Assembly: GCF_013085465.1 (NCBI RefSeq)
Contig: NZ_CP049838.1
Span: 7,068,001-7,132,000 of the forward strand
Length of the DNA: 64,000 bases
Origin: Streptomyces asoensis
GTDB taxonomy: Bacteria > Actinomycetota > Actinomycetes > Streptomycetales > Streptomycetaceae
Reading direction: 5' to 3'
In this document: positions 16,801-26,531 of the stretch, piece after piece
Layout: each line of letters starts with the position of its first letter
How positions within the stretch are numbered: the first letter of the stretch is position 1
Position numbers and translations under genes: made by a program
The notes under the pieces: model-generated
Seen by the model: only the letters and a program-made list of their open reading frames with translations
What the model was told of the DNA's origin: nothing
Database searches by the model: none

Positions 16801-17212
16801 TGGCGCACAGCTCGAAGGCTTCGCCGGTGCCCCAGTTGGTGAGCTGGACATCCACACGGACGTCGAGACTTCCCGCGACGTTCAGGGCGGTCGCGGAGGG
16901 GGTGGTGGCCCGGGACAGTTGGTCCCCGGGCACCACCAGCCGCTGAGTGCCGGCGAGTACGGACACCCGCATCGGCGTATTCCGACCGATCAACCCGTAG
17001 AGCGGCGAGCGCGGGTTGCGCGGCGAGAAGAGGCCGTCCGGGCTCTTCAACGTGAGGGTGCAGGAGGCCGGATCGACCGCCGACCCCTCAGCCGTCTGCC
17101 CGCGCTGATGCGTGATGATGTCGCCCAGCTGGGCGTACTGCGTGATGTCGGTCCACACCCCGCCTACCTGCATCTCGACGATCGTGCCGAGCGGGTCCTC
17201 GGGGAATGCCAT
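13898..17212 (-). CDS. Large minor tail protein with lectin-like domain
   Basis: This 1104-residue tail-tip protein has an N-terminal region resembling tail hub proteins ([20 protein letters not shown], with a Cys-containing LTLKSPDG strand). The centre has a LamG/concanavalin-like segment near residues 350-560 ([15 protein letters not shown]), and the C-terminus has beta-sandwich repeats. The start ATG overlaps the stop of the tape measure gene by one base. It probably forms the tail tip and may bind cell-surface sugar; the lectin role is inferred from fold resemblance. Confidence 0.75.
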   Translation of the reverse strand: MAFPEDPLGTIVEMQVGGVWTDITQYAQLGDIITHQRGQTAEGSAVDPASCTLTLKSPDGLFSPRNPRSPLYGLIGRNTPMRVSVLAGTQRLVVPGDQLSRATTPSATALNVAGSLDVRVDVQLTNWGTGEAFELCAKHLVTGNQRSWLMFVENGFLTLRISTNGSNFVQFGSTLPIPVTPSGRIALRSTYDSTTGQFSHYTAPTIAGPWTQLGITSTGSAATIFASTAPVTVGDIETVTAFQPPAGSYYGFEMRSGIGGTIVAKADFTAQAVGATSFVDTVGLTWTLAGGAAISTKRTRFSGEYSDWPPRWGRTGHLIRVEGEGAGILRRLNQGKKALQSTLRRRIPSDSTLLAYWPMEDDSEATQAYSPMTGVKPMKLTNFAMASDDTFSGSAPLPVVAVGATLSAEVPAPASGTGPWQVEMVYRIPTAPGALATFFEVQTTGTAVRYTVQVQTDNVQIKAYDNDGTQLFFINSGSGSSPSFFGSENRVRLFARQSGGSVLVDIAWLSVSASGVFQSTSFTGTVGRVRRVSSSFGAGMEGTTIGHLSVFQADNTKVMDGADDGYLGETAAARLRRLAVEEGVPVRVAGVQGTTARMGPQRPAILLEQLEQCADADSGILVEDRERLGLLYRARTTLYNQVPVLTLSYNAPGLGALEPVDDDAIVRNDVTAARTGGSSARAELTTGALSTQDPPNGVGRYDTSVELNLYSDDQTEPMAAWLMHLGTWDEARYPTIRIRLHRNPALIPVILDLIEGDTLRLTDLPDWLPPGPVDLMVQGYTERIGVRTWEIDLVCVPAGPWRVAVVGDTVLGKADTEGSVLTTSATATDTSLLVRTTTGPQWTQDPTQFPFDVLVGGERMTATAIANEYRDAFGRSVSGGWGTADSGQAWGSAGGTVGTDYTVGSGVAAHVLTTTNASRRSSLPYAFPDVDVYVSLTTSATATGGSLYGGPVGRYVDADNLYMTRIEFTTGNAILIDLRKRVATVESSIGTYTTSLTHAAGTYVRCRLQIAGSAVRTKVWLASAPEPPEWHVDVVDTSVTTSNFVGTRSISAAANSNSSPQVRYDDLLVLNVQRFTVTRSVNGIVKAQAAGEALRLAQPATSAL

Positions 17213-20200
17213 CAGCGGCTCCTCTTTCCTGAGAGTGCGAACTCGACATCGCCGCCCGTGGTGCGCTGGATGCCGCGCCGCATACGGCCCATCAGGTAGT
17301 CGTCCTCGCCTCGGGCCGGTGAGCGGAACTCCACGACGACGCGCTGCTGCCCGCCCGCGCGCCCGCCCGCGCCGCCTGCCCAGCTGTATGCGCCCGGCGC
17401 CGGAGTGTCGACCAGGCCGGCCATCGAGCTGTTCACGGCGGACCGCTGCGACTCGATGCCCTCGATCAGGCCCTGGCCGGTATACACGCCGACCTGCGCC
17501 ATCACTCGCGACGGCGACTTGATGCCGAGGGCCTTCTTGATGCTCTTCGACATGGCCTTCGCGATCGTCAGCATCTGCTGCTCGATGCGCTTCTGCTGCG
17601 ACTGGAGTCCACGCACCAGGCCTGCCGCGGCCTGAATTCCCGCCCCGTACATCGCGTCACCGGCCGTCGTGCCGGCCTTACCGGCCGCCGTGACGAGCGC
17701 GGCCTGCTCCGAGTTGATGGCTTTGATCTGGCCGGAGGTGGCCGATGCCAGCGCGGCGGCCGCCGATGAGCCCTGCTCCACCCCGGCCTGCGCGATCTGC
17801 GCCACCAGGTCCGAGCGGACGCCCTTGCTGCGGAGCGCCGCCAGGTTCTTCGCGAACTTTTCGGCGGCCGCCCGGTCCGCTTTCAGGCCGGACAGGATCG
17901 TCTCCGCCGTCTGCGGCCAGCCGCCCGTGTTCTCCTGGCTGGTGATGTTCGCGCCCGTGAGCACACCGGCCTTGACGTCGGCCGCCAACTTGTTGCGGGC
18001 CGTGACCAGGGCGGCGTAATTTTTCTGCGCCGTCTTCAGCCGGGCGGCGACCTTCTCCTCGGCACTGGCCAGCTTCACCAGCTTCTTGGTGCCCGTGCCC
18101 AGGGTGGAGAGAGCCTTCGACCGCTTCTTCCCGGAGAGGCTGTCGGCGATGATGTCGCTGAGCTTTTCACTGGCGGCCTTAACCTGCTTCGTCGAACCGG
18201 TGAGGCCGACGATGAGGCCCTTCGCGATCCATCGGCCTTGGGCCTTGGTCACCTTCGACGGCGACGCGATACCCAGCGCCTTCGCGATCGGGTCGGGGAT
18301 AGCGCTCTTTGCCCAGCCGACGAGCTTGGACGTGAGCCAGCCGGTCATGCTGGAGACGCCGGACCAGAAGCCCTGGACGAGGTTTTGGCCCTTGCCGTAC
18401 AGCAGGTTGTTCAGCGAGAGGTAGCTGACGATGCGGCCCGGCAGTCCCCGCACCCAGGCGAGGAACTCGCCGCCCTTCCTCGCCGCAGCGTTCTTGAAAT
18501 TCTGCCAGGCCGCGGACGCCTGAGCGCCGACCATGCCGTTCATCGGGTTGAGCGCGGCCACCGTCCGGGCCGGCAGGGTGCTCACGTAAGCGATGAACTT
18601 GGCCCACTCGCGGGACACCGGACCAGCCACGTAGCGGGACCACATGGTGGAGAACCACGCGCCGATCGCGAGCCCCAACCGGTTCATGACCGGTCCGGCT
18701 TCGTTGGCCTTCGCCGACACCCACGCGGTGAAGGAGGCCCACCACTCCGGCAGCTTTTCCTGCGTCTTGACGATGAGCTGCCCGACGAACCCGGAGATCA
18801 TCGTGATCGCCGCGGCGCCGAGTGCAGCAGCCACCAGCAGCGGCAGCTTGGCCAGCGCGCCGATGATTGCCGTAGCGATCACGCCGACCTTCAGGACCGT
18901 TTCGGGGTTCGCAGCCACATAGTCCGCGGCCTTCTGCCCCATCGTGGAGAGCGCTGTCACGAGCTTCGGCGCCATCTCCACGGCCTTGTCCACCAGCTTC
19001 TGGCCGACGAGCTCGAAGAACTTGACGACCCGGTCGGCGCCCTCCTCGCCGCCCTTGCCCGCGTCGTCCCACAGGCCGCCCACGGCCTTCTTCGCCTTGC
19101 CCAGCGCGTTGTAGACAGGCCCATTGAGGAAGTCGACGAGGTTCTGGGTGGCGGTGTTCTTGAACTTCTCGATCTTCGAACTGAGGTTGTCGCGCAGCGC
19201 GTTGCCGAGCCGGTCGGTGGCGCCGGCTGCCTTGTCCATCCCGGCCTGCGCTGCCGCACCCGCCGGGTCCAGCGCGAGAAGCGCGTCGCCCATCACGGTG
19301 CCCGGGTCACCGAACAGCGCGGTGGCAGCGTTCAGGCGGGTCGTCTTGTCCGTTGTCTTACGCAGCGCGTCCGTGGTCATCTGGAGCGCTTCCTGACCGT
19401 CCTTGCCGCCCTTCTTCAGCTTCGCCGCGACCTCGGCCGAGTCGAGGCCGATCGACTTGAACGCGGCCTGGACGCCCTTGCTCTGACCGATGGCGAGCTC
19501 ACCGAACTGCCCGATCGCATCCGCTACCTGGTCCGAGTCGCGGGCGCCGGCCCGGATCGCCTGGTTGATCAGGCCGATCGACATCTTCCCGTCCAAGCCC
19601 ACCCGCTTGAACTGCACCGAGTATTCGTTCAGCGTGTCCAAAAAATCATCCGCTTTGTTGGCGGATGTCCCAAATCCCGCAGCGATCAGGTCGAGAGCCT
19701 CGGTGGCGTTCTTCGCCAGGCCGGTACGGATCAGCTGGGTGGCTGCGTTGGTGACGCCCACCAGGTCCTGGTCGAAGGTGTTCGCGAGGTCGGCGACCTT
19801 CGTGGAGATCTTCTCGATCTCCTTGTTCGTCGCGCCCGACGAGATCAGCCCCGACCCCATCACGTTCGCGATGGTGTCCGCCGCCGTCTGGAAGTCCTCG
19901 ACAACCGCGTTCGCGTACAACTGGCCCGCGATGTGCCCGTACTTCTTCGCATCCGCGCCCGACGCGCCGAGCTGCGCCCCGAGCCGGGCCGTGATCTTGC
20001 CCTGGTCCATCGCCTCCTGAATGCCCGCGATCAGAGCCGCGCCGGCAGCCGCGCCAGCCGCAGCCGCCGCGCCCGCAGCCACAGTCTTGAGCTTCTCCAG
20101 CCGCGAGCCGGTCTCCTGCACCGCGTTGTCGGCGCCGTCCCCGGCACCGTCGGCCAGGCCGTCCCCGACCGCGTCCCCAGCATCCTGACCGGCCCGGCGG

Positions 20201-20523
20201 GCTTCGCCCTCCAGGTCGTCGAGTCCATCGGCCACGCGGTTGGCGATGCGCTGTCCCGCCCGGCGGGCCTCCGCCTCCGCCTCGGCGGCCGCCGCGGTGA
20301 CCGCGTCGACCAGCTGGCCGCGCATGTCCCGCCACTGGCCGTCCGCGCCCCGCACCAGGCCCTGCCCGAGCGCCTGCCCGGCCTGCTGCCCCGCGTCGTC
20401 GGCGTCGTCGCTCATGCGCTGCCCGGCCTGCCGCAGCGCCTGCTCGGCACGGCGCAGGCCCGGGTCCACGCCGCGATCGTCGATCGTGATGACGCCGTTG
20501 AGTTCGCCGACGGTGAGCGCCAC
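17212..20523 (-). CDS. Tail tape measure protein
   Basis: This 1103-residue protein is Ala-rich and largely helical. An N-terminal coiled-coil part ([22 protein letters not shown]) is followed by conserved tape-measure helices around residues 180-420, hydrophobic membrane-like stretches near 540-590, and a C-terminal region with repeated IKSPSRV / IASPSKV motifs. It sets tail length and may help DNA cross the membrane. It directly follows the frameshifted chaperone genes, the standard siphovirus order. Confidence 0.9.
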   Translation of the reverse strand: MALTVGELNGVITIDDRGVDPGLRRAEQALRQAGQRMSDDADDAGQQAGQALGQGLVRGADGQWRDMRGQLVDAVTAAAAEAEAEARRAGQRIANRVADGLDDLEGEARRAGQDAGDAVGDGLADGAGDGADNAVQETGSRLEKLKTVAAGAAAAAGAAAGAALIAGIQEAMDQGKITARLGAQLGASGADAKKYGHIAGQLYANAVVEDFQTAADTIANVMGSGLISSGATNKEIEKISTKVADLANTFDQDLVGVTNAATQLIRTGLAKNATEALDLIAAGFGTSANKADDFLDTLNEYSVQFKRVGLDGKMSIGLINQAIRAGARDSDQVADAIGQFGELAIGQSKGVQAAFKSIGLDSAEVAAKLKKGGKDGQEALQMTTDALRKTTDKTTRLNAATALFGDPGTVMGDALLALDPAGAAAQAGMDKAAGATDRLGNALRDNLSSKIEKFKNTATQNLVDFLNGPVYNALGKAKKAVGGLWDDAGKGGEEGADRVVKFFELVGQKLVDKAVEMAPKLVTALSTMGQKAADYVAANPETVLKVGVIATAIIGALAKLPLLVAAALGAAAITMISGFVGQLIVKTQEKLPEWWASFTAWVSAKANEAGPVMNRLGLAIGAWFSTMWSRYVAGPVSREWAKFIAYVSTLPARTVAALNPMNGMVGAQASAAWQNFKNAAARKGGEFLAWVRGLPGRIVSYLSLNNLLYGKGQNLVQGFWSGVSSMTGWLTSKLVGWAKSAIPDPIAKALGIASPSKVTKAQGRWIAKGLIVGLTGSTKQVKAASEKLSDIIADSLSGKKRSKALSTLGTGTKKLVKLASAEEKVAARLKTAQKNYAALVTARNKLAADVKAGVLTGANITSQENTGGWPQTAETILSGLKADRAAAEKFAKNLAALRSKGVRSDLVAQIAQAGVEQGSSAAAALASATSGQIKAINSEQAALVTAAGKAGTTAGDAMYGAGIQAAAGLVRGLQSQQKRIEQQMLTIAKAMSKSIKKALGIKSPSRVMAQVGVYTGQGLIEGIESQRSAVNSSMAGLVDTPAPGAYSWAGGAGGRAGGQQRVVVEFRSPARGEDDYLMGRMRRGIQRTTGGDVEFALSGKRSR

Positions 20524-20525
20524 GT

Positions 20526-21262
20526 CTACCTCCTTCGGGCAGTGCGGGGGTTGTCCTCAGGAGGTGGTGCGAAGTGGCGCTGTAGCCGGGACTCGGTGGA
20601 GAGCAGGGCGAGGATGCGGAGCTGGAGCCACCGCCAGGTGCGCTGGGCGAGGACGCCGGACTCGACGTCGATGCCGTACACCTGGTGCAGGTCCGCCTCG
20701 ATCAGCGGCCACTGGGCGAGGAGGCCGGGCCAGCTCAGATCGGCCGGGGGCCCCTTGCGCGTCCGCTCCTTCGAGGCTGTGACGCCGCCCTCGTACCATT
20801 CGTAGAGGCCTGTTGCTTCGTCCCGTTTGCCGCAGCCTTTGCCGAGGAGGCGCGCGACATCTGCCGACGCTCCGCCCGGTTCCTCCCCGCTTTTCCCGGG
20901 GCCTCGCCGGTGGCCCAGTACTCCAGGGCGGTCTCCTCGTCGGCGGTGATCCAGAACATCGCGGTTAGCGCGACGTGCTTGAACATGCTCCAGTTGAGGT
21001 CGGCGAGGAGCTTTTCGTACGCCGCCCCGAGGCACAGCCGGTACAGGTCCAGCTCTTCCTTGTCGTCCAGGACAGGCTTGTCCGGCGCGCTGCCACCGGA
21101 TGCCAGGCGCGCGGCGAGTGTCGTGATCCGCTCGACCTTGATGCCGGCCTCGGCCGAAGGGTCGGGGATGTGGTACTCGGTGATCCGCCCGTCCTTGTCC
21201 CGCACGGGCAGGGTGAGGCCCTCGGAGAGGAAGTCGTCGAGAGCTTGGAACTGCGCCGCCAT
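20526..21262 (-). CDS. Tail assembly chaperone, -1 frameshift fusion (G-T)
   Basis: Ribosomes that slip -1 on the heptamer at 20897-20891 would join the first 124 residues of the upstream ORF to a 121-residue extension in the overlapping frame (beginning SGEEPGGASADVARLLGK), giving a 245-residue fusion. The extension has no ribosome site and no plausible independent start near the junction. Such G/G-T pairs lie upstream of the tape measure gene in nearly all long-tailed phages and chaperone tail assembly. Confidence 0.85.
20735..21262 (-). CDS. Tail assembly chaperone, unshifted form (G)
   Basis: This 175-residue protein starts at ATG 21262, overlapping the tail tube stop by one base. The N-terminal part (FQALDDFLSEGLTLPVRDKDGR, then LCLGAAYEKLLADLNWS) resembles actinophage tail assembly chaperones. 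The last 50 residues are basic and low complexity and would be replaced in the frameshifted form. Confidence 0.85.
   Translation of the reverse strand: MAAQFQALDDFLSEGLTLPVRDKDGRITEYHIPDPSAEAGIKVERITTLAARLASGGSAPDKPVLDDKEELDLYRLCLGAAYEKLLADLNWSMFKHVALTAMFWITADEETALEYWATGEAPGKAGRNRAERRQMSRASSAKAAANGTKQQASTNGTRAASQPRRSGRARGPRPI
20891..20897 (-). promoter_or_regulatory. Programmed -1 frameshift site GGGAAAA
   Basis: Read on the minus strand, the zero-frame codons are CCG-GGA-AAA, giving a canonical X-XXY-YYZ slippery heptamer (G-GGA-AAA). Slipping back one base puts the ribosome exactly in the frame of the downstream extension, which is open to 20526. Confidence 0.88.
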
Positions 21263-21735
21263 CAGGCGACCGGGTTCGTGATCAGGGAGAGCTGTCCGTT
21301 GCCGGTGAGGGTGACCTCGACCTGGTCCAGGGCGGTGGTCTCGCCGCCGGACGGCGCCCAGGTGACGATCGCGATGCCCTCGTACGCCTCCGGGAGGCCG
21401 TCGCGGTCGTAGTACCGCACGCGGACCTCGGACGCCGACCCGTAGCCGAACGCGGCAGCGCGGAGCGCCTCGTGGGTGGGGTGGTACACCTTGACCTGGT
21501 CGTTGATGCGCCGGTTGATGGTGAGGGACACCTCCCAGGACTGTCCCGTCTTGGTGTTGCCCGCCCAGCCGCCGCTGTCGTAGTCGGAGGAGTCCTCGAT
21601 GTTCGGCTCGGCATTCGGCTGGAAGTCCGTGACGCCGATGATGTTCTGGTAGTCCGAGCCGTCCTTCGCGGCCGCCATGTCGAGGTCGATCTTCCAGCGG
21701 CGGGCCAGAGCGTTCGTGGGCGTGGGAGTGCTCAT
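21262..21735 (-). CDS. Major tail (tube) protein
   Basis: This 157-residue protein starts MSTPTPTNALARRWKIDLD and is beta-rich (QSWEVSLTINRRIND, VRVRYYDRDG, LDQVEVTLTGNGQL), as expected of a tail tube monomer. It sits directly upstream of the tail chaperones, the conserved position of this gene. Confidence 0.82.
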   Translation of the reverse strand: MSTPTPTNALARRWKIDLDMAAAKDGSDYQNIIGVTDFQPNAEPNIEDSSDYDSGGWAGNTKTGQSWEVSLTINRRINDQVKVYHPTHEALRAAAFGYGSASEVRVRYYDRDGLPEAYEGIAIVTWAPSGGETTALDQVEVTLTGNGQLSLITNPVA

Positions 21736-21748
21736 CTGGCGGTTCCTC

Positions 21749-22183
21749 TCAATCGATCAGGTAGGTCCCGGGCCTGTCGGTCCGGAAGTAGAAGTTGCTG
21801 GTCAGCTCCATACGCCCGCGGGCGTCCTGACCGATCCACGCCTGCGACTGCCGCCACGACAGAACGACCGTCACAGAGCCGCAGGAGTAGTGCCGCCGGT
21901 TGTGCAGCGCATCGAAGACCGCGTCGGCGAGGTCGTCGATCGCGTCCGGGTCCCGGCCCGCGCGAATCCGGAACTGCACCCCGGTGATCGCGTCGGTGAG
22001 GTCGGTGTCCTCGACCGGGTAAGCGGTCAGCGCGATCGCCCGCTCCGGACCGTCCGGCATGACGCCCCGGAAGATCCCGGTGTCCGGGTCCTGGATCACG
22101 CCATCCGGGTCGAAGATGCCGACGCCGGCCCCTACAAGGAGACCGGCGATTCCGTCGAGGAGGCTGCTGGTGTATCCGCTCAC
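21749..22183 (-). CDS. Tail terminator / minor capsid-type connector
   Basis: This 144-residue protein has the layout of tail-terminator-type proteins: an N-terminal helix (SSLLDGIAGLLVGAGVG), a strand with VQFRIRAGRDPDAIDDLADAVFDALH and a closing FYFRTDRPGTY. It caps the tail and joins it to the head. Overlaps its upstream neighbour by 4 bases. Confidence 0.7.
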   Translation of the reverse strand: MSGYTSSLLDGIAGLLVGAGVGIFDPDGVIQDPDTGIFRGVMPDGPERAIALTAYPVEDTDLTDAITGVQFRIRAGRDPDAIDDLADAVFDALHNRRHYSCGSVTVVLSWRQSQAWIGQDARGRMELTSNFYFRTDRPGTYLID

Positions 22184-22530
22184 CGTGTCGCCCGCCTCAG
22201 CTGCGCCGCGATGATCGCGAGGACCTCGGCGCGCGCCCCGTTGAGGCTGTTCTCCAGGTATTTCGCGGTCCGGCCTGGGGCATGCCGGTATGCCAGGTTC
22301 TCGTGCTGGATCACCGCGTAGGGGGTGTCGTAGGACACCATCCCGGTCAGCGTGGACTCCTCCACGCTGGCCACCCCGGAGTGCATCAGCGGCGACTCGT
22401 CGAGCGGGACGACCTCCTGGGACTTGCCCAGCACGTGCTCGGCGGAGAGGAGCAGGCCGCGTGCGGCGCCCTGCCGCAACTGCCGCTCGACCGCGGGGCC
22501 GTGCCAGGTGAGTCGGAAGCTGCGCGCCAC
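22180..22530 (-). CDS. Neck / HK97 gp10-like minor capsid protein
   Basis: This 116-residue protein has the typical VSYDTPYAVIQHENLAYRH stretch near residues 65-83, followed by a Lys-Tyr-Leu-Glu helix. This pattern is found in HK97 gp10-like and minor capsid proteins that complete the head-tail joint. It starts ATG 22530 and precedes the tail terminator gene. Confidence 0.72.
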   Translation of the reverse strand: MARSFRLTWHGPAVERQLRQGAARGLLLSAEHVLGKSQEVVPLDESPLMHSGVASVEESTLTGMVSYDTPYAVIQHENLAYRHAPGRTAKYLENSLNGARAEVLAIIAAQLRRATR

Positions 22531-22540
22531 GGCTGACCTC

Positions 22541-22858
22541 CTACTGGAGAAAGACCTGCGTGTTGGAGGGGACCGGCAGGGTGCCGCCGTCCGCGCGGGC
22601 GATGGTGATGACCGTCGTGCGGCGTCCGTCCGGCAGCGTCACCCGCGAGTTCGGGGCCGGCCGGTGAGAGGGGACGGTGATGTACGACGAGCCCGAGGTG
22701 ACGGTCTGCCCGCCCGGGTTGGTGACCTGCTGGGTTTTCTCGTCGATCAGGCAGCGCACCGGCTCCGGGGCCGCGTACAGGTCGCCCTTGCTGCCCGAGC
22801 CGAGGTACGCCTCTACGGTCACCGTGTGCTGGAGGAGGAAGCCGGGGATCTGCCTCAC
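22541..22858 (-). CDS. Head closure-type protein
   Basis: This protein of about 105 residues begins VRQIPGFLLQHTVTVEAYLG and is beta-rich, with VRCLIDEKTQQV and a C-terminal PVPSNTQVFLQ strand, resembling head-closure (stopper) proteins. GTG 22858 is preferred over upstream GTGs because it overlaps the previous stop as GTGA. Lies in the standard connector-stopper-terminator order. Confidence 0.65.
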   Translation of the reverse strand: MRQIPGFLLQHTVTVEAYLGSGSKGDLYAAPEPVRCLIDEKTQQVTNPGGQTVTSGSSYITVPSHRPAPNSRVTLPDGRRTTVITIARADGGTLPVPSNTQVFLQ

Positions 22859-23529
22859 CACGAGGACCACGCCCCGACCCAGAAGTCACAGCCTGGGATC
22901 CGTTGCAGCGCGGCGAGCGCCCGAGGCGGCAGCACACCAGCAGCCACCGGAGTAGCGGCCGCGCTCCCGGACCGGCCGGACAGGCTCACCGGACCGGCCG
23001 ACACGGAGTCCCAGCCGCCGTCTGCGCCGACCGGGTCGCCGGTCTCGCCCCACCACTCGACGATCGCGCACACCGCTTCAGCGAACGCTGCTGCGACCTC
23101 TGCGTTGGTCGGGAGTTGGGTGAGGGTGTCGGTGTCGTAGACCGCGGCGCCGAGCGCGTCGTCGAGGGCCCGTGAGGCGTCGGTGAGGAGCTTCGGCGCG
23201 TTCAGCGGCGGTGCGGCGTGCAGGTATTCGGCGAGCTGCGTCGTCGTCGCATACACGCGGCCAGTCCCGACGATGGCCGGGGCCGGCGCGACGGACACGA
23301 TCTCGTGCTGCACCCCGGCGCCGGTCCCGGTGACCGTCCACGACAGCCGCCACAGCCCAGCAAGCGTGTACGTCACCGGCGCCGTCCACGTCGCCCCGCC
23401 GTCGGCGCCGGTGACGACCGGCGTCACGGTGGTGCCGTCCGGCCGGGTCACCACCAGCGTCGCGGCCGTGGTCACGTCGGCCGGGTCGACCGCCAGCCGC
23501 GCGGTCGCGAAGTCGCCTACGTCGGGCAT
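22855..23529 (-). CDS. Head-tail connector with N-terminal Ig-like domain
   Basis: This 224-residue protein has an N-terminal beta-sandwich (TLVVTRPDGTTVTPVVT; GLWRLSWTVTGTGAG) and a helical C-terminal half (TTTQLAEYLHAAPP, LLTDASRALDDALGAAVYD, AFAEAVCAIVEWWG) that looks like a gp6-type adaptor. The fusion of an Ig-like module to the adaptor is common in actinophages and may face outward. Confidence 0.68.
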   Translation of the reverse strand: MPDVGDFATARLAVDPADVTTAATLVVTRPDGTTVTPVVTGADGGATWTAPVTYTLAGLWRLSWTVTGTGAGVQHEIVSVAPAPAIVGTGRVYATTTQLAEYLHAAPPLNAPKLLTDASRALDDALGAAVYDTDTLTQLPTNAEVAAAFAEAVCAIVEWWGETGDPVGADGGWDSVSAGPVSLSGRSGSAAATPVAAGVLPPRALAALQRIPGCDFWVGAWSSW

Positions 23530-23541
23530 GGGCGCCTCCTC

Positions 23542-26514
23542 TCAGGTCGTCGAGGTCACGAGATGCGGCCCGCTGCTGGTCGCCGCTGCCGTGGGGCCGG
23601 TCGTGGCTGCCGTCAGTGCGGGACCGAGGGTGGACGGGTCCAGGCCGGGACCGGTGGTGGTCGCGTCGAGGTGGTCGGCTGGCTGTTGCCGACGGCCCGC
23701 CAGCGGCCGGGCCTCGCTGAGGTCGACGGCCTGGGTGAGCCGGATCTTCGGGCCGATCAGGGCCCGGCTGGTCTCCCCGGCGACGCCGAGGGTGCGCGCC
23801 TTCGTGCCGGTGAGGGGGCGTGCCGCCTCGATGCCGAGGGCAAGCGGTAGCGTCCGGGCCTTGCGCTGGCCGAGCGGCTGGGCTACGGCCGTCTCGGTGG
23901 CGCGGCTGAGGGCGAGCAGGGCGTGCGTGCCGAGCTGCTGCGCCTCCGCGGTCTCGGCCGCGAGGGTGAGGGCCAGGCGCTTCGCTCCGGCGAGGGTGCG
24001 GGCGGTGCTGGTCTCCACGGCCGGTACGGCGGTCCCGGGGACGAGGAGGCGCTGCGCCTCGCTCGTCTCGAGCGCCGTGCCGAGTGCCGTCTGCTTCGCG
24101 CGGCCGGGCGGCCGGGCGGTGTCTGTCTCGCTCGCGGTGCTGAGTGGGAGGGTCTTACGGCCCGTGACCGGCTGCGCGGACTCGACCACCAGCGGGGTGG
24201 TCAGGGCCTGCGTCTTGCGGCCGGTGACGGGCCGAGCCGTGTCGACCTCGGCACCCCGGGACAGTGCGGTGACCGCGCCGCCGGTGAGGCCGAGAGCCTC
24301 GCTCGTCTCGACTGCGGTAGCCAGCAGCCGGGCCCTCGATGCGGTGAGGGGGCGCGCCGTCCACGTCTCCTCAGCCGGTGTGAGGGCCCGGCTGCGGCTG
24401 CCCGTGAAGGGTTGGGCGGTCGCGGTCTCAGCCGCCACGGTGAGACCGCGTGCCCTGGCCCGGCCGAGCGGCCGAGCCTCCCCTACCTCACCCGCCACGC
24501 CCAGCGTGCGGGTCTTCGCACGGCCCAACGGACGGGCCGCGTCAGTCTCTTCGGTGGCGGCCAGCCCGGACGCCGAGACGATCGGCACCGCCGCATCGGT
24601 CTCCGCCGCGACCGGCAGTACGGCCGCTTTCGCGCCTGCGGCCGGTCGGGCCGTGGCCGTCTCCACCGCGGTGCCGAGGGGCAGGCTCCGCCGCCCCGTC
24701 AGGGGCTGCGCCTGCTCCACCTCGCTGGCCGCAGTGAGCGGGGACCGCTTCACCCGGCCGAGCGGCAGGCCGGTGTCGGTCTCTTCGGTCAGGCCGAGTG
24801 TCCGCTGCCCGGTACCCGTCAGGGGCTGTGCTGTCTCGACGGCCGCGGCGGCGGTCAGGGCGCGTGTCTTGCGTCGCCCGGCGGCCAGTGCGGTGTCCGT
24901 CTCTGCGGCCGGGGTGAGGCCCGCGCGGTGGGTGCCGGTCAGCGGCTGCGCTGCCTCGGTCCCCGAAGCGAGGCCCAGTGCCTTCCGCTTGGCCCCGGCC
25001 AGGACTTGGCTGGTGTCGACAGCCGTCGCCTGCGGGAGCGCGCGGGCTCGCGTTTGACCGGGCGCCTGCGCGCTGTCCGTCTCCGTCGCGGTCCCGAGCT
25101 GTCGGGACCGGCGGCCGGTGAGCGGCTGAGCTGTCTCTGTCTCGGCTGCAAGCGTTGCGGCCCTGGTCTTGCGCCGGGCGAGTGCCTGGCCGCTGCTCGT
25201 CTCCACGGCGGTGCCGAGTGCGACCGTCTTGCGGCGGCCGAGGGCCTGCGCTGTACCGGTCTCCGAGGCGACGCCGGCCGCCTGTGTCTTCGTCCGGCCG
25301 AGGGCCTGCCCGGTGTCGGTCTCGGAGGCGAGCGTCAGGGCTGCGCTGCTCGCGGGTACGAACTCGACCAGCGCCCACAGCGTGGAGACGCGGCGGGCCG
25401 TGGTCTGGGAGACGTTGCCGCGGTAGCCGATCTGTGCCGTGTCGAGGGTGGCCGCAGTCCATGCGGTGGAGGTCTGGGGGTTGGTGTACGCGGTCAGCTG
25501 GTACGGGAACGGGCTGCCCACCTTGTGGGTGGACCAGCCGTTCACTGCGACCGACACCGACGCGGACTCGCTGGTCGTGCCGGATGCCTGGCCCTTGATC
25601 CGGTACACGATGGAGGCCGCGGTCGCCGCGTTGGAGCCGACCCGGCCGCCGACCTGGACGAGGGTGATGCCGTCGCCCGAGCTGATCCCGGCGGAGGCCG
25701 CCGAGTCGATGTTGACGTCGTCGATGGTCGTGGTGCCGGTTGCCGTGGTCGCGTTGTACGACGTCGCGTCGTTCGGGGTGATCTCGTTGATGCGCGTGTA
25801 GTTGTTGCTCGCGCCCGCGGTGCCGCCGACGACCGTCGCGAAGCCGTTGTTGTCGCCTGCCGCGTTGGGCCGCAGGTGCACGACCGAGCCCGCGCCCGGG
25901 AGACCGGTCTGGACGCTGCCCGTGGTGTCGTTGACGGCTACGTCGTCGATGTAGATGTCCGTCGTCGCCGCGAACTGCACGCCCATGCGGATGCGGCTGA
26001 ACCCGGTGATGTTCGAGCACAGCGTGTCCGCGAACAGCGTGCCGTTCAGGTAGCCCTTGAACGCGGCGATCCCGGAGGCGATGACGCCGCCGTTATCGAC
26101 GTCGTTGTAGTCCAGCTCGATGCGGTGCCACACGCCGGTGGTGAGCGCCGACGAGGTCCCGGTGAGAGTGGTCTCCGTGAAACCGTCCCGCAGCACCAGC
26201 GTGCCATCGGTCTGGAGCCGCAGCAGGGCCGGGAAGTACCCGCTCTGTCCGATCCCATAGATGTTCGTTGCCGTGTTGGGGAGGGTGTCGACGCGGAGGT
26301 ACAGCCGGTGGAAGGTCCGCATGACCACGCCGGACGTGAGCTGGTGCTCGACGAAAGCCGTCGCGCTGGTCGGGTTGGACCGGAGGGAGGCCGCGCCGGC
26401 GCGGTGCACGGTGGTGGAGATTGACGGCGAGCCAGTGACGACGGCGCCTGAGTTGACGCCGAACTCCAGCGACGTCGACTGGAGCTCGAAGCCGCACGTC
26501 CACATCCGCGCCAT
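23542..26514 (-). CDS. Virion protein with about 28 tandem 20-residue repeats
   Basis: This 990-residue protein starts at ATG 26514 (MARMWTCGFE). The first 180 or so residues form a LamG-like beta-sandwich (FHRLYLRVDTLP; GVWHRIELDYND), followed by another beta region to about 390. From residue 393 to 943 it consists of degenerate 20-residue repeats of pattern LGxAxETxTAxPLxGRxxxx. A Thr/Pro/Ala tail ends the protein. It lies between capsid accessory genes and the connectors, so it is probably a head fibre, decoration or tail fibre protein. The repeat period suggests a solenoid or fibrous stalk. Confidence 0.7.
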   Translation of the reverse strand: MARMWTCGFELQSTSLEFGVNSGAVVTGSPSISTTVHRAGAASLRSNPTSATAFVEHQLTSGVVMRTFHRLYLRVDTLPNTATNIYGIGQSGYFPALLRLQTDGTLVLRDGFTETTLTGTSSALTTGVWHRIELDYNDVDNGGVIASGIAAFKGYLNGTLFADTLCSNITGFSRIRMGVQFAATTDIYIDDVAVNDTTGSVQTGLPGAGSVVHLRPNAAGDNNGFATVVGGTAGASNNYTRINEITPNDATSYNATTATGTTTIDDVNIDSAASAGISSGDGITLVQVGGRVGSNAATAASIVYRIKGQASGTTSESASVSVAVNGWSTHKVGSPFPYQLTAYTNPQTSTAWTAATLDTAQIGYRGNVSQTTARRVSTLWALVEFVPASSAALTLASETDTGQALGRTKTQAAGVASETGTAQALGRRKTVALGTAVETSSGQALARRKTRAATLAAETETAQPLTGRRSRQLGTATETDSAQAPGQTRARALPQATAVDTSQVLAGAKRKALGLASGTEAAQPLTGTHRAGLTPAAETDTALAAGRRKTRALTAAAAVETAQPLTGTGQRTLGLTEETDTGLPLGRVKRSPLTAASEVEQAQPLTGRRSLPLGTAVETATARPAAGAKAAVLPVAAETDAAVPIVSASGLAATEETDAARPLGRAKTRTLGVAGEVGEARPLGRARARGLTVAAETATAQPFTGSRSRALTPAEETWTARPLTASRARLLATAVETSEALGLTGGAVTALSRGAEVDTARPVTGRKTQALTTPLVVESAQPVTGRKTLPLSTASETDTARPPGRAKQTALGTALETSEAQRLLVPGTAVPAVETSTARTLAGAKRLALTLAAETAEAQQLGTHALLALSRATETAVAQPLGQRKARTLPLALGIEAARPLTGTKARTLGVAGETSRALIGPKIRLTQAVDLSEARPLAGRRQQPADHLDATTTGPGLDPSTLGPALTAATTGPTAAATSSGPHLVTSTT
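23682..25338 (-). repeat. Coding tandem repeats, 60-bp period
   Basis: About 28 in-frame units cover 1,657 bases. Most are 20 codons; a few are 17-19 or 21. Conserved positions are Leu1, Ala4, Glu6-Thr7, Ala10, Pro12-Leu13, Gly15 and Arg16. DNA identity between units is moderate, so the array is old and selected at the protein level. Confidence 0.85.
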
Positions 26515-26531
26515 GCCGGCCTCCCCAGGGG

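Noticed and set aside
18238..20805. 855-residue plus-strand ORF opposite the tape measure gene
   Set aside because: High-GC codon bias opens long frames on the opposite strand. The composition is Arg/Gly/Asp/Leu-rich without domains, and the minus-strand tape measure protein is convincing.
23682..25338. Regular 60-bp period as a CRISPR array
   Set aside because: The units are degenerate, in frame, contiguous without spacers, and encode conserved residues; no cas genes are present.
23183..26424. Long plus-strand ORFs (624 and 833 residues) opposite the connector and repeat-protein genes
   Set aside because: They mirror the coding repeats of the minus-strand protein and have no start signals or recognisable domains.
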